Of a stretch of DNA of 43,084 nt, positions 1-7,372 are shown in pieces. Source of the DNA: Verrucomicrobiota bacterium (GTDB taxonomy: Bacteria > Verrucomicrobiota > Verrucomicrobiia > Verrucomicrobiales > Akkermansiaceae); assembly GCA_026397725.1 (NCBI GenBank), contig JAPLUI010000301.1, forward strand, positions 1-43,084, given 5' to 3'. How positions within the stretch are numbered: position 1 is the stretch's first letter; the number at the start of each line of letters is the position of its first letter. A model generated the notes under the pieces. It ran no database searches, had not been told where the DNA came from, and saw nothing but the letters and a program-made list of their open reading frames with translations. The position numbers were made by a program, and so were the translations under genes.

Positions 1-209
1 AGCAGGATGTGAACGTGGTTCCCCATCAGGCAGTAGGACAGCACCCGGCAGCCCGAGAAATTCTCATACATCCGCAAATAGCAGCGGAACTGCTCCTTAT
101 CCTCCGCCTCGAACGCCAGCCGCCGCTCCACCACCCGCGTGATGCAGTGGTAAATCACGGGTCTCTCGGTCGAGTCCTTCCAGGGTGCCAGCCAGCGTGC
201 GCGTCTCAT
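1..209 (-). CDS. REP-associated tyrosine transposase (RAYT, IS200-like), 5' part only
   Basis: The minus strand from the ATG at 207-209 is open to the window edge for 69 full codons, so this is the N-terminal part of a gene continuing to the left. The reading contains RPVIYHCITRVV near residue 17 and ends in GNHVHILL. The His-hydrophobic-His there is the HUH metal-binding motif of Y1 transposases, and the spacing fits RAYT proteins, usually 200-330 residues. RAYTs are single-copy domesticated relatives of IS200/IS605 transposases that mobilise or maintain REP palindromes. REP-like hairpins are present in this window at 13220, 18114, 27589 and 41967. The catalytic tyrosine would lie outside the window, so intactness cannot be judged. 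A plausible promoter precedes the gene. Confidence 0.85.
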   Translation of the reverse strand, partial: MRRARWLAPWKDSTERPVIYHCITRVVERRLAFEAEDKEQFRCYLRMYENFSGCRVLSYCLMGNHVHIL

Positions 210-278
210 CGGAGTGGGTGTGGTTTGGGGTGGCGGCCTCAGTCGTCGATGCGGGGGGGAATCGGGGTCGCCGACAGG

Positions 279-306
279 AGACTACCGCATTTCGGCAGAG
301 GGTCAA
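279..306 (-). promoter_or_regulatory. candidate sigma70-type promoter of the RAYT gene
   Basis: On the minus strand, TTGACC (306-301) is followed after 16 bases by TAGTCT (284-279), giving a leader of about 65-70 bases before the ATG at 209. Only sequence resemblance supports it. Confidence 0.45.
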
Positions 307-498
307 CAACAATCTCAATTATTTTTTCGTCCCCTAATGACACGGTGCCGCGCGTCCGCCGCGTAGCCCTGGTGTGCCATCAAGGCCAGCGACAATTTTT
401 CAGTCCCATAGTCCAAACCCGTTATTGGGGTCAGGTTGCGCTTGTGGATGACGCACTTTAGGCAAGGCTCGCCGCAGCGGTGCCTGCAAGGGTGCCGA

Positions 499-2265
499 TC
501 AGGGGGTGATTGCCAGTCGCACAAACCGCGTGCCTTCCTCGCCTCGCGGCACCAGCGCCTTCACTGCCTGAACCCTTCCATCATCGGACACCACTGTCTC
601 CGTCACTCCCTCGCGATGCCAGATGTTCAAGTTGTCACTCCACTCCACATGGAACTTCAGCCCTCCCTCCATCGCCCCTATGCTGCGGGTGTAGCTGTAT
701 TCGATATGCAGCGGCGTGAGTTGCGAATCGATTGGCAGAATGCCGTTGCGCAGCGCCGCCCCGCCATTCATGGCGAACTCGTAGAAATCAGGCATCGGCT
801 CCTTGGTCGAGCGCGCATAGACGAAGGGGTCCAGGTTTCCGGAGGAATCCTCCGCCACCACGGCGAAGTAATAGACCTTTTTCTCGAAGGCCCCGGATAC
901 GGTCATTGCCGCGCGACCGTCCTGTGAGTATCCGGCAAGCATGACGTCCGGACTGAGGATGCTGCTGAAGAACCTGTCGCTATAGTAGATGCGGTAGCGC
1001 ACCACGTCCCGTTGCGCCCAGATGTTGTAGTCACCCCAATCAAGATTCACCGCACCGAAGAACACGTCGGAAATGTCCGCACTGAACCCTTTGTCCGCCC
1101 CGGTGACGGGAGCGGGCACGGTGTCGTCGGCCACCACCAGGCCCACTTCCCGCGTCGTGACACTCCGGTAGGGCGGGTCCGGTTCGGCCCCGTTGAACAA
1201 ACCCTGTTCGCGGGTGACTGTTTCAGGCATCAAGGGATAAGCCCCGGAGTAGATGACAGCGGGATCGGCATGGCCCGAGCCGTCCACCGGCACCACGGCG
1301 AAGAAATGGTCCTGCCACTCGGGGAAGCTGCCGTAGGTCCAAGTGAAGTCTTCACCGCCTACCCTGGCGAATGGTGTCAGGCCCGTGATATCCGTGATGG
1401 GATGCGCCGAGTAGTAGATGTCATAATGCGTGATATCGCGCACCGGCCACCGGTCATAATCGCTCCAGTCCAGCGTGACGGTGCTGCCGGTGGGTGAAAC
1501 CGTCACCTTGAAATCCGCCATCCTTGGCGGGGCCGGATCATCCGAAACCACCAGGCTCACCTCCCGCGTCTCGACTTGTCGATAGGGGGGATCCGGTTCG
1601 GCGCCGTTGAATAAGCCCTGCTCGCGGGTGACCAACTCCGGCATCAACACATAGGCGCCAAAATACTTCACGTCCGGATTCAAATGCCCCAACGCATCCA
1701 CCGGCACGACGGCATAATAACTGTCCTGCCAATCCGGCCAATCCGTGAAGGTGGTGGTGAAGGTTTCACCTCTCACGATCCGCGGAGTCAGCCCGCCCAA
1801 TGAGGTGATGGGCCGGTCCGATTGATAGACCGCATAGTACGCCACGTCCCGCACGCTCCATTGATCATAGCTGCTCCAGTCCAGCGTGACAGTGCTGCCC
1901 GTGGGAGAAATCGTCAACGCCACCTTGGTCACCGGCGGCGGCGCGGCCGTGTCAGCCACGGCCAGACTGACCTCCCGCGTCACCACCTGGCGATACGGCG
2001 GTTCCGGTTCGATACCCACAAAGATGCCGACTTCCCGCGTGACGAGCGATTGAATCTCCGGCGTCTGCACGCCGCCCACATGGAGGCCGACCTCACGGGT
2101 GATCACCTCGGGAATCAGCAGCGCCTCCGCCGCCAGCGCCGGCAGCGGCAGGGCGATGGCCAGGCTGACTAGCAAACAGCGCCAACGGCCGTCCACATGA
2201 GCTGCCGCAGACAGGCAGGCCTCACTCCGGTCACGCGGCCGCCGAAAACGGAACTTGAATCTCAT
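499..2265 (-). CDS. secreted protein with three FnIII-like modules and seven VTREVxL motifs
   Basis: A signal peptide of about 46 residues (hydrophobic LLVSLAIALPLPALAA) starts the 588-residue protein. ATG 2265 was chosen; GTG 2274 is an alternative three codons upstream. Two or three copies of a ~95-residue FnIII-like beta module follow, each with TLDWSxYDxW, a YY/YF core and AVVPVD. They alternate with short motifs of the form VTREVGLxVG or VTREQGLFNG, seven in all. The C-terminal ~75 residues (HIEYSYTRS, VEWSDNL, RFVRLAI) match a tail common on exported Verrucomicrobia proteins. It is probably an extracellular adhesin or scaffold; no catalytic residues are evident. It lies 57 bp downstream of the Gly-rich gene on the same strand and may be co-transcribed. 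Confidence 0.75.
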   Translation of the reverse strand: MRFKFRFRRPRDRSEACLSAAAHVDGRWRCLLVSLAIALPLPALAAEALLIPEVITREVGLHVGGVQTPEIQSLVTREVGIFVGIEPEPPYRQVVTREVSLAVADTAAPPPVTKVALTISPTGSTVTLDWSSYDQWSVRDVAYYAVYQSDRPITSLGGLTPRIVRGETFTTTFTDWPDWQDSYYAVVPVDALGHLNPDVKYFGAYVLMPELVTREQGLFNGAEPDPPYRQVETREVSLVVSDDPAPPRMADFKVTVSPTGSTVTLDWSDYDRWPVRDITHYDIYYSAHPITDITGLTPFARVGGEDFTWTYGSFPEWQDHFFAVVPVDGSGHADPAVIYSGAYPLMPETVTREQGLFNGAEPDPPYRSVTTREVGLVVADDTVPAPVTGADKGFSADISDVFFGAVNLDWGDYNIWAQRDVVRYRIYYSDRFFSSILSPDVMLAGYSQDGRAAMTVSGAFEKKVYYFAVVAEDSSGNLDPFVYARSTKEPMPDFYEFAMNGGAALRNGILPIDSQLTPLHIEYSYTRSIGAMEGGLKFHVEWSDNLNIWHREGVTETVVSDDGRVQAVKALVPRGEEGTRFVRLAITP

Positions 2266-2322
2266 CGGTTTCACCGTGGGACTTGTTTGATAGATAGACT
2301 AACGATTCACCCGGATCGCTCC

Positions 2323-3696
2323 TCACGGCCGGATCACCCGCGCCTGCACGGCGGAGTAGCCCATGGTGGTGGGGATGGAGGCCGTCCAATGGATGGTGAG
2401 CGGATCCGCGCTGATGACCGTGTGTACAGTCGCCGGGACATCGATGGGTTCGCCTTTCCTCACTTGCACACCGTCCTCAGTCACTATGGAACCGGATCGC
2501 GGTGTGATGCGTACATTGACCACGGAGGCCTCCTCGACATTGACCGTTTCTACAACCACTGTGGTTTCACTAGTCATAGGGATTGCCACATCCGGCGAAT
2601 AGCTGCCAAAGGATGCCCGCGGGTCTGCTGGGGCATTCACTCCGCCAATCGAGACTATGCTTACTTCGGGTGATCCCGTCGGGGGCCAAAGCATTGCCGT
2701 TGCTCCAGAACCAAGATCGAGAGTGCTAGGCGCGGGTTCAACACTGCCGGTGTTGGTGTTGATGGTCCGTTCCAAACGAATTCGGCCAGAGCTGCCAGCG
2801 GCTCCCAAATATCTTCCGCCCGCAGAACCACCTAAGGCACGGATTCCTCCGCCACTGCCCACCAATGATTCGCAGACCAAACGAATCCCGCCCCCACTGC
2901 CGGAGCCAGCTCCATAATTAGTGGAGCTACCGCCATTTGCTTGTATTGTTCCTGCATTGATTGAAATTGCGCCTTGGCAAGCGACTAGCATCGCTCCACC
3001 GCCGCCCCCCCCACCAATGATGGAATCAAAAGTTTCCCCGGTTCCTCCTCCCCCGGAGCCCCCCAAGAGTGGAATCAAAGAAGGATTGCCATATGCGGGA
3101 GAGGTGCTTCCTGGGGGAACTAGGCTGTAGCTGCCTCCGATTCCATCAATTTCGGCCTCATGATTGAAACGATGCTCAGTAAAAAGGTTGCCTCCGCCTG
3201 GCCCAAATCCCCCTGTGTTGTAAACGCTAGCTCCTGATTGGCCTACTCCTCCTCTAAATCCGCCCGGTCCTGGCTCGGCTAGCAGTGGCGGTAACACCCC
3301 GTTCTGCCCATTGACACTTACCATCCCGCTGATCGTTACATTTCCGCTGACGAGCCACACAATTGGAGCTCGGGAGGCGTGGTTCTTGAAAGTCAGAGTT
3401 GCGCCCGCGGCGACGGTGACATCGGTGTATTTGAACACGACGGCCCATTTGGCGGCGTCATAGACGCCTTTGCCTGCATTGGCGGAGTTGTCCGCGTCCC
3501 ACGTTCCGGTGACGGCCTGGGAGAGATCGATTTCGGTGTTTGCGGTGATGACGAGCACGCCATCCGTGCCGTCGGCGCCGGGCACGGTGATGGCGGCGTT
3601 GGCGAGCGGGCAGAGGGCGGCGGCGGCGAGCGCAGCCCACGGCTTGAGGCAGGCGTGGAGCGCGGAGGTTGCGAGGGGCTTGGTGGTCATTTTCAT
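2323..3696 (-). CDS. secreted glycine-rich beta-helix-like protein
   Basis: The start was placed at ATG 3694-3696 because it gives MKMTTKPL plus a clear signal peptide ending CPLANAA. The frame is open further upstream, but that part overlaps a DUF433 relic on the other strand. The mature part begins ITVPGADGTDG and has a beta-rich N-terminal region (TGTWDADNSANAGKG, SGNVTISG). A long low-complexity region of Gly/Ser runs follows (GGSGGGGTGE, IIGGGGGGGAML, GSGSGGGIRL), and then a ~120-residue C-terminal beta region. Such proteins occur as large exported proteins of Verrucomicrobia, Planctomycetes and myxobacteria, usually without assigned function. It is the likely first gene of a two-gene unit with the FnIII-like protein. 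No Shine-Dalgarno sequence is visible. Confidence 0.7.
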   Translation of the reverse strand: MKMTTKPLATSALHACLKPWAALAAAALCPLANAAITVPGADGTDGVLVITANTEIDLSQAVTGTWDADNSANAGKGVYDAAKWAVVFKYTDVTVAAGATLTFKNHASRAPIVWLVSGNVTISGMVSVNGQNGVLPPLLAEPGPGGFRGGVGQSGASVYNTGGFGPGGGNLFTEHRFNHEAEIDGIGGSYSLVPPGSTSPAYGNPSLIPLLGGSGGGGTGETFDSIIGGGGGGGAMLVACQGAISINAGTIQANGGSSTNYGAGSGSGGGIRLVCESLVGSGGGIRALGGSAGGRYLGAAGSSGRIRLERTINTNTGSVEPAPSTLDLGSGATAMLWPPTGSPEVSIVSIGGVNAPADPRASFGSYSPDVAIPMTSETTVVVETVNVEEASVVNVRITPRSGSIVTEDGVQVRKGEPIDVPATVHTVISADPLTIHWTASIPTTMGYSAVQARVIRP

Positions 3697-3933
3697 CAGG
3701 GGTGAGAGGGTTAGTGATCGGGGAACTGATGGCAGCAGCGCTTGCCAATTCAGAGTTGCGCGGTTGGAAATATCAGCCCAGGCGGAGGTGTCAAGGGGCT
3801 TTTCGGGGACTTTTTTGGATTTTCTATCTTTTCCGTGTGCTGGGGAGCGCACGCGCCCTCGCGTGCTGGCGGTCCCGTTTCCGCCGTCCTGTTTCCGCTT
3901 GCCATCCGGTCCGACCGGGGCGATTCTCCGGCT

Positions 3934-4038
3934 GTCAATCCACGTATCCAGATCGATCCGACCGTATGTCACGGCAAGCCCGTGATCCGCGGCACCCGCG
4001 TCATGATTGCCACCATTTTGGGAGTGCTGGGCGCGACT
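3934..4038 (+). pseudogene. DUF433 (antitoxin-like) N-terminal relic
   Basis: The plus-strand frame reads NPRIQIDPTVCHGKPVIRG followed by TRVMIATILGVLG. This is the diagnostic N-terminal half of DUF433 proteins (D-P-x-x-C-x-G-K-P-x-I-x-G-T-R). Family members are 70-80 residues and usually partner a DUF5615 PIN-like toxin. Homology stops exactly where a dispersed repeat begins at about 4039, and no start codon or partner gene is seen. I read it as a decayed fragment truncated by the repeat. Its function is assumed lost. Confidence 0.65.
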
Positions 4039-4106
4039 GCTAGGAAATTGCTTTGGGGTGAAGGCCGTTGAAAGAAACGGTGGCCGGCCCGGAGGGCGGG
4101 GAAAAG
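4039..4106 (+). repeat. dispersed ~68-bp repeat, copy A
   Basis: This segment runs from GCTAGGAAATTGC through TGAAGGCCGTTGAAAG and GGTGGCCGG to GGGCGGGGAAAAG. Copies recur at 4866-4934 (very similar) and 41483-41545 (diverged). It abuts the end of DUF433 homology. It resembles a REP-type intergenic element. Confidence 0.7.
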
Positions 4107-4323
4107 AAGTTCTATACTGGCGCAGCCTCCTTGGGGATGGGTGACAGCCTTGTTGATGTGGACCTTGATGTGGACCTCGAATCCCGACACGTGGAGCAGA
4201 CGTCCGATAACGCGTGCAAAACTCTCATATTGCGATTGTCGTTGACCCCGGTCGGGATCTTCGGGTTTGCGCCAGCCGCGCCCGCGGGTGGCAGGTGATC
4301 GTGGCCCTGGGCATGGCCCGGGG

Positions 4324-4758
4324 TCAGCCAGCTTTCTTCAGGTCCTTTCCACAGTGGCACTTGCCCGGCTTGTCCGAGATGGTGACGCAGCAAGTGCCGC
4401 CGCAGGCGCAGTAATACAGGCCGCTGCCCTTAAGCGCGACTTTGCGGATAGGTTTGCCACAGCCGCACTTGGCCGGATCTTTGGCGTCCGGCGCGCATGT
4501 GCAGTTTGCGCCGCACGAGCAAGCCAGGACCGAGTCGGCTTCCACCTTCAGCGGGTGGACCGCCACCAGGTCCTTCCCACAACCGCATTTGCCCGGCTTC
4601 ACCGCGACCGTCGTACACTTGCAGTCAGCGCCGCAACCACACAGGTATAGCGCGCCGGCTTTGGCCCCGCTGGGTGGCGGCGTCGTTGACGTGCAGGAGA
4701 CCAGGAGAAAGGAGCACGCCAGCGCCAACATAGAGGTGAGTGATTTCATCGTTTTCAT
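4324..4758 (-). CDS. cysteine-rich lipoprotein with three metallothionein-like repeats
   Basis: The 144-residue product starts MKTMKSLTSMLALACSF and has a lipobox LLVSC with Cys at residue 21, so export and lipidation are expected. After a Thr/Pro/Ser linker come three tandem units of ~33 residues: LYLCGCGADCKC...KCGCGK, VLACSCGANCTC...KCGCGK and LYYCACGGTCC...KCHCGK. Each carries six or seven cysteines, spaced C-x-C-G-x-x-C-x-C then K-C-x-C-G-K. The pattern suggests metal binding at the cell envelope, but the metal cannot be told from sequence and the family is unnamed to me. The gene stands alone between repeats. Confidence 0.8.
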   Translation of the reverse strand: MKTMKSLTSMLALACSFLLVSCTSTTPPPSGAKAGALYLCGCGADCKCTTVAVKPGKCGCGKDLVAVHPLKVEADSVLACSCGANCTCAPDAKDPAKCGCGKPIRKVALKGSGLYYCACGGTCCVTISDKPGKCHCGKDLKKAG

Positions 4759-4865
4759 CTATTGAGTCTGTCTTTGACTGTATTCCATCGTCTCCTCCCG
4801 GCTGGAGCACAATTGCCCAGTTCTGACAGGGACACGGCGGAATGCCAGTCGCGTTGTTGTTTATT

Positions 4866-4934
4866 GCTAGGAAATTGCTTTCCCGGTGAAGGCCGTTGAA
4901 AGAGCCGGTGGCCGGACCGGAGGGCGGGGAAAAG
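4866..4934 (+). repeat. dispersed ~68-bp repeat, copy B
   Basis: It is a near copy of 4039-4106, sharing GCTAGGAAATTGCTTT, GGTGAAGGCCGTTGAAAGA, CGGTGGCCGG and GGAGGGCGGGGAAAAG. It lies about 110 bp upstream of the cysteine-rich lipoprotein gene and is followed by a G/A-rich tract. Confidence 0.75.
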
Positions 4935-5004
4935 GGGGAAGGGGGAAGGGGGTTGCGGGAGAAAAGGGGGGCGGAAACGGCACAAAAGCCCCCGCCCCGG
5001 AGCC

Positions 5005-5058
5005 GACCAAGGCCTTGGTCCGGCGGGATCATGCAGGGAAATGGGGGATTTCGTCAGA
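5005..5058. other. 16-bp perfect palindrome plus possible GntR 5' scar
   Basis: GACCAAGGCCTTGGTC at 5005-5020 is a perfect palindrome and could be an operator half-site pair. Next to it, the minus strand at about 5031-5052 reads ACGAAATCCCCC then ATTTCCCTGC. That matches the first codons of the GntR gene at 14854 apart from a 2-base gap, so this may be a fourth scar of that regulator. Both readings are tentative. The interval 4935-5210 otherwise holds no recognisable gene. Confidence 0.35.
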
Positions 5059-5210
5059 ATCATGGTAAATCTCCTCGGAGGCGAAAATACCGATCCTGTC
5101 CGCGTTGTCGAGGATTGTTTTTGAAAATCTCAAAATTCCGCTTGGTGGGGTGGTGGCGTTTTGAGCGGCAGATGACGGTCTGGGTGGTGGCGTTCCAGGT
5201 GATGTTCTCG

Positions 5211-6011
5211 TTAGAAGGGGTGGCCGGCGGCGACAGCGGCGAGACGGCCATCAGGCAGATTGAGGCGGGCGCGGAATGATTCGAGCAAGGTGTCGGTGGC
5301 CGTTTTGAACAGGAGGTGGAGGAGGTCGCGGCGCTGGCGGCAGAATGGAGAGAAGACGCGAACCGTGTTGAAGTAGAGGTCCTGCACCCAGCCCGGTTCA
5401 CGCTCGATGGTCGCGGCGTCGAAGGATTCCGCCTGCCACATTTCGCCATCGTTCACCGCCGTGCTCGGCAGGAAATAGCAGCCGACGAGCCAGGGTTGCT
5501 TGGCATGCCACCGGCAGGCCTTGTCAGCCGGCCAGCGTGTTGCGGCCTGGGTCTTGCGCAATCCGGCCTTGGCCAGCTCGCCGACCGCTTTCCCGTGATT
5601 GCCTATCAACACAAGTCTAACAGACGTGGCGTTGGCTGGGGCCTTCACGGCGGAATCCAACACGAACGGTTTGAGCGGCGACACCTTGAATGGCGGGTCT
5701 GCCGCTTGCTCTTGGCGGCCTTGAGCGTCGGCGAATTCGGCAACCACCATGCCGGGAGCGAAGACGCCGAAGCGCCCTTTGAGATGCACCTTCCCGGCAG
5801 ACGACTCCGCCGACAATGGCTCGGCGACGACACCCGCTGCCGAACAATCCACCACCGGGAAATCGCCACCGATGTTGCAGGCATACCAGTCGCCGCAATC
5901 GTCGCCGCAATCGTGCTCCGAAGGCATAGCGCGAAAACGCATGGGAAAACCGCGGCACTCTTGTCGTGGAGCGCAGGAACAGCCATGGCCGGGCCGTGCT
6001 CTTCTCCTCAA
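5211..6011 (-). pseudogene. xylanase-like secreted glycoside hydrolase, N-terminal relic
   Basis: The minus-strand frame contains PWLVGCYFLPSTAVNDGEMW, then QAESFDAATIEREPGW and FNTVRVFSPF. These are the opening strands of the TIM barrel in a family of exported '1,4-beta-xylanase'-annotated GH5-like proteins of Verrucomicrobia. A beta-sandwich segment precedes it (VLDSAVKAPANATSVRLVL). Homology stops after FNTVRVF near 5360, before any catalytic glutamate. The remaining ~45 residues to the stop do not look like the family, which usually has 450-600 residues. There is no convincing signal peptide at the open-frame start, so both ends seem eroded. The family assignment is from memory and moderately sure; loss of function is very likely. 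Confidence 0.6.
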
Positions 6012-6104
6012 TCAGGCGATCTTGCGTCTTGTCGCGCCACCTTGCGGCCCGGATCCTCTTGATCTTTGCGCCTGGTAGGATGACCCGCGTAGCCAGCCGT
6101 TGGT

Positions 6105-6266
6105 GCTTCCGGTCACCCGCTGGATGTCACGGCCAACCCGGTGAATTTCAAAGTGGCGCTGCTTGACATCGGCTTGATGCAGCGGGCTTGCCGCTTGCCG
6201 ATGGACGCCAGCCTGAAATCAAGGAACCTGATTCTTTCCTTGACAAACCCGGTTTCCAAGTCATGA
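6105..6266 (+). pseudogene. DUF4143-type AAA ATPase, C-terminal relic
   Basis: The plus frame reads GHPLDVTANPVNFKVALLDI then GLMQRACRLPMDA, which resembles the strand-helix near the C-terminal DUF4143 domain of single-gene AAA ATPases (FKxxLLDxGLM). A stop codon lies just upstream in this frame, and the frame ends at a TGA inside the promoter of the next gene. Only about 35 residues are recognisable, so it is a fragment. The family call rests on one motif. Confidence 0.45.
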
Positions 6267-6267
6267 T
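6240..6267 (+). promoter_or_regulatory. promoter of the AbrB/PIN toxin-antitoxin operon
   Basis: TTGACA (6240-6245) is followed after 16 bases by CATGAT (6262-6267), and the ATG lies at 6277, so the transcript would be almost leaderless. TCATGAT occurs twice (6261-6267 and 6275-6281) around the expected start. This could serve autoregulation by the antitoxin, as is usual for such operons. Confidence 0.5.
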
Positions 6268-6276
6268 GCTCCTGTC

Positions 6277-6546
6277 ATGATCACCACGTTGACAGGCAAG
6301 AATCAGATTACCATTCCGGCGGCGTTGGCAGCCAAGCTGAAACTCAAGCCGGGCACGCGACTCGAGTGGATGGCTGCGGACGCGCCGGACGAGATCCATT
6401 GCCGGATTCTGCCGGACCCGGCGGTCTTGGCGGGCGAACTGCATGGAGCGGGACGGCGTTATCTCCTGGCGGGGAAAAAGCACCCGCTTGCCGCGTTGCT
6501 TGAGGAGCGGGGAGCTGAGGATTGCGGGCGGAAAGGGGTGCTGTGA
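6277..6546 (+). CDS. AbrB/MazE-type antitoxin
   Basis: The 89-residue protein begins MITTLTGKNQITIPAALAAK and continues KLKLKPGTRLEW. This is the swapped-hairpin AbrB DNA-binding fold (K-x-Q-I-T-I-P, L-x-L-K-x-G-x-x-L). The C-terminal half would bind and neutralise the toxin. It overlaps the downstream PIN gene by four bases (GTGA), the classic antitoxin-first layout with coupled translation. Antitoxin and toxin together would bind the operon promoter. The gene looks intact and of normal length. Confidence 0.85.
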   Translation: MITTLTGKNQITIPAALAAKLKLKPGTRLEWMAADAPDEIHCRILPDPAVLAGELHGAGRRYLLAGKKHPLAALLEERGAEDCGRKGVL

Positions 6547-6971
6547 CGCATCTGTTGGACACTTCCGCCGTCATGGCGCATTTTCTTGCGGAACCGGGTG
6601 GCGAGAGCGTGGCGGAGTTGCTCGCCCGCAGCCCGGGAGCGGTCGCCTTGGCGGCACCCGGCTGGCCGGAGTTGGAACGGCGTCTGGACGAACTGATCCC
6701 CGAACCCGCAGAGGCGGCACGCATCTTCCGGCACTACACGGAGTCGCTTTGCACGATGGTTCCATTGGACGAAGCGGCGGCCCGGGCAGCCATCCGGGTC
6801 AGGCATGCCTGCCCAACCCGCCTGCCCTTGGTGGACGCCCTGATCGCCGGCTGCGCCATGGCGGCGGGCTTGACCTTGGTGCACAGGGATCCCCATCTGG
6901 ATGCGATTCCCGCCGCCGTGCTGGCGGTGCTGCGCCTGCCCGACAAGCTGCGACCCCGCAGGAGGACCTGA
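6543..6971 (+). CDS. vapC: PIN-domain ribonuclease toxin (VapC-like)
   Basis: A GTG start at 6543 overlaps the antitoxin stop (GTGA) and is preceded by GGAAAGGGG, an unusually good ribosome-binding site for this window. An open extension to a TTG at 6522 is less likely. The 142-residue product carries the acidic PIN residues: D6 in THLLDTSAV, E43 in WPELERR, D98 in LVDALIAG and D116 in LVHRDPHLD. Family members are Mg-dependent endoribonucleases that cut tRNA or rRNA and stop growth when the antitoxin is lost. The target cannot be inferred. The pair appears complete. Confidence 0.85.
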   Translation: MTHLLDTSAVMAHFLAEPGGESVAELLARSPGAVALAAPGWPELERRLDELIPEPAEAARIFRHYTESLCTMVPLDEAAARAAIRVRHACPTRLPLVDALIAGCAMAAGLTLVHRDPHLDAIPAAVLAVLRLPDKLRPRRRT

Positions 6972-7334
6972 CCGGAGGGCTTGGCTTCGCGGCTTGCCAA
7001 CGGAGGCCGCGCCGTGGCTCAGCAGATGATGAAACCCGACCCAGGTGACGGGTTCCCGGCCTAACGGGATGCAGTCCATCGCCTTTGCGCCCTCCCCATC
7101 GGGCTCTCGGTACGGGTTTCTTTTCAGCACAATGCGCAAGGGGGAAGAAGATTCCTGTCGGCGACACGCTGCCATTTCGAAGTGACATGCCCCTCGCCAC
7201 AGGAGTTGTTCTCCTGAAATCCGGCCCCCGGTCCCGGCATGGCCGGCAGGAGAGGGTTTCTAACAATGAATTTAACGCGCGTATCGAATCAAAATAAATT
7301 CGTAACCGGCTCATTGTAAACCTTTTGATTTCAG
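6972..7334. other. intergenic region, no gene recognised
   Basis: Nothing coding is recognised between the PIN gene and the HipA-like gene's promoter. A small hairpin CAGGAG-ttgtt-CTCCTG lies at 7200-7216. The last ~80 bases (from 7255) turn strongly AT-rich, as expected before a promoter. Confidence 0.5.
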
Positions 7335-7362
7335 TTGATTCGCACAATTCATGATGCATAAT
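7335..7362 (+). promoter_or_regulatory. promoter of the HipA/YjjJ-like gene
   Basis: TTGATT (7335-7340) is followed after 16 bases by CATAAT (7357-7362), and the ATG is at 7373, so the mRNA would be leaderless or nearly so. CGAATCAA upstream (near 7289) and TTGATTCG (7335-7342) form an inverted pair that could be an operator for the protein's own N-terminal helix-turn-helix. Confidence 0.5.
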
Positions 7363-7372
7363 CACTGCGGTA

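Noticed and set aside
4110..4320. Direct repeat GATGTGGACCT as a possible regulatory array
   Set aside because: Only two imperfect copies and no relation to a start site.
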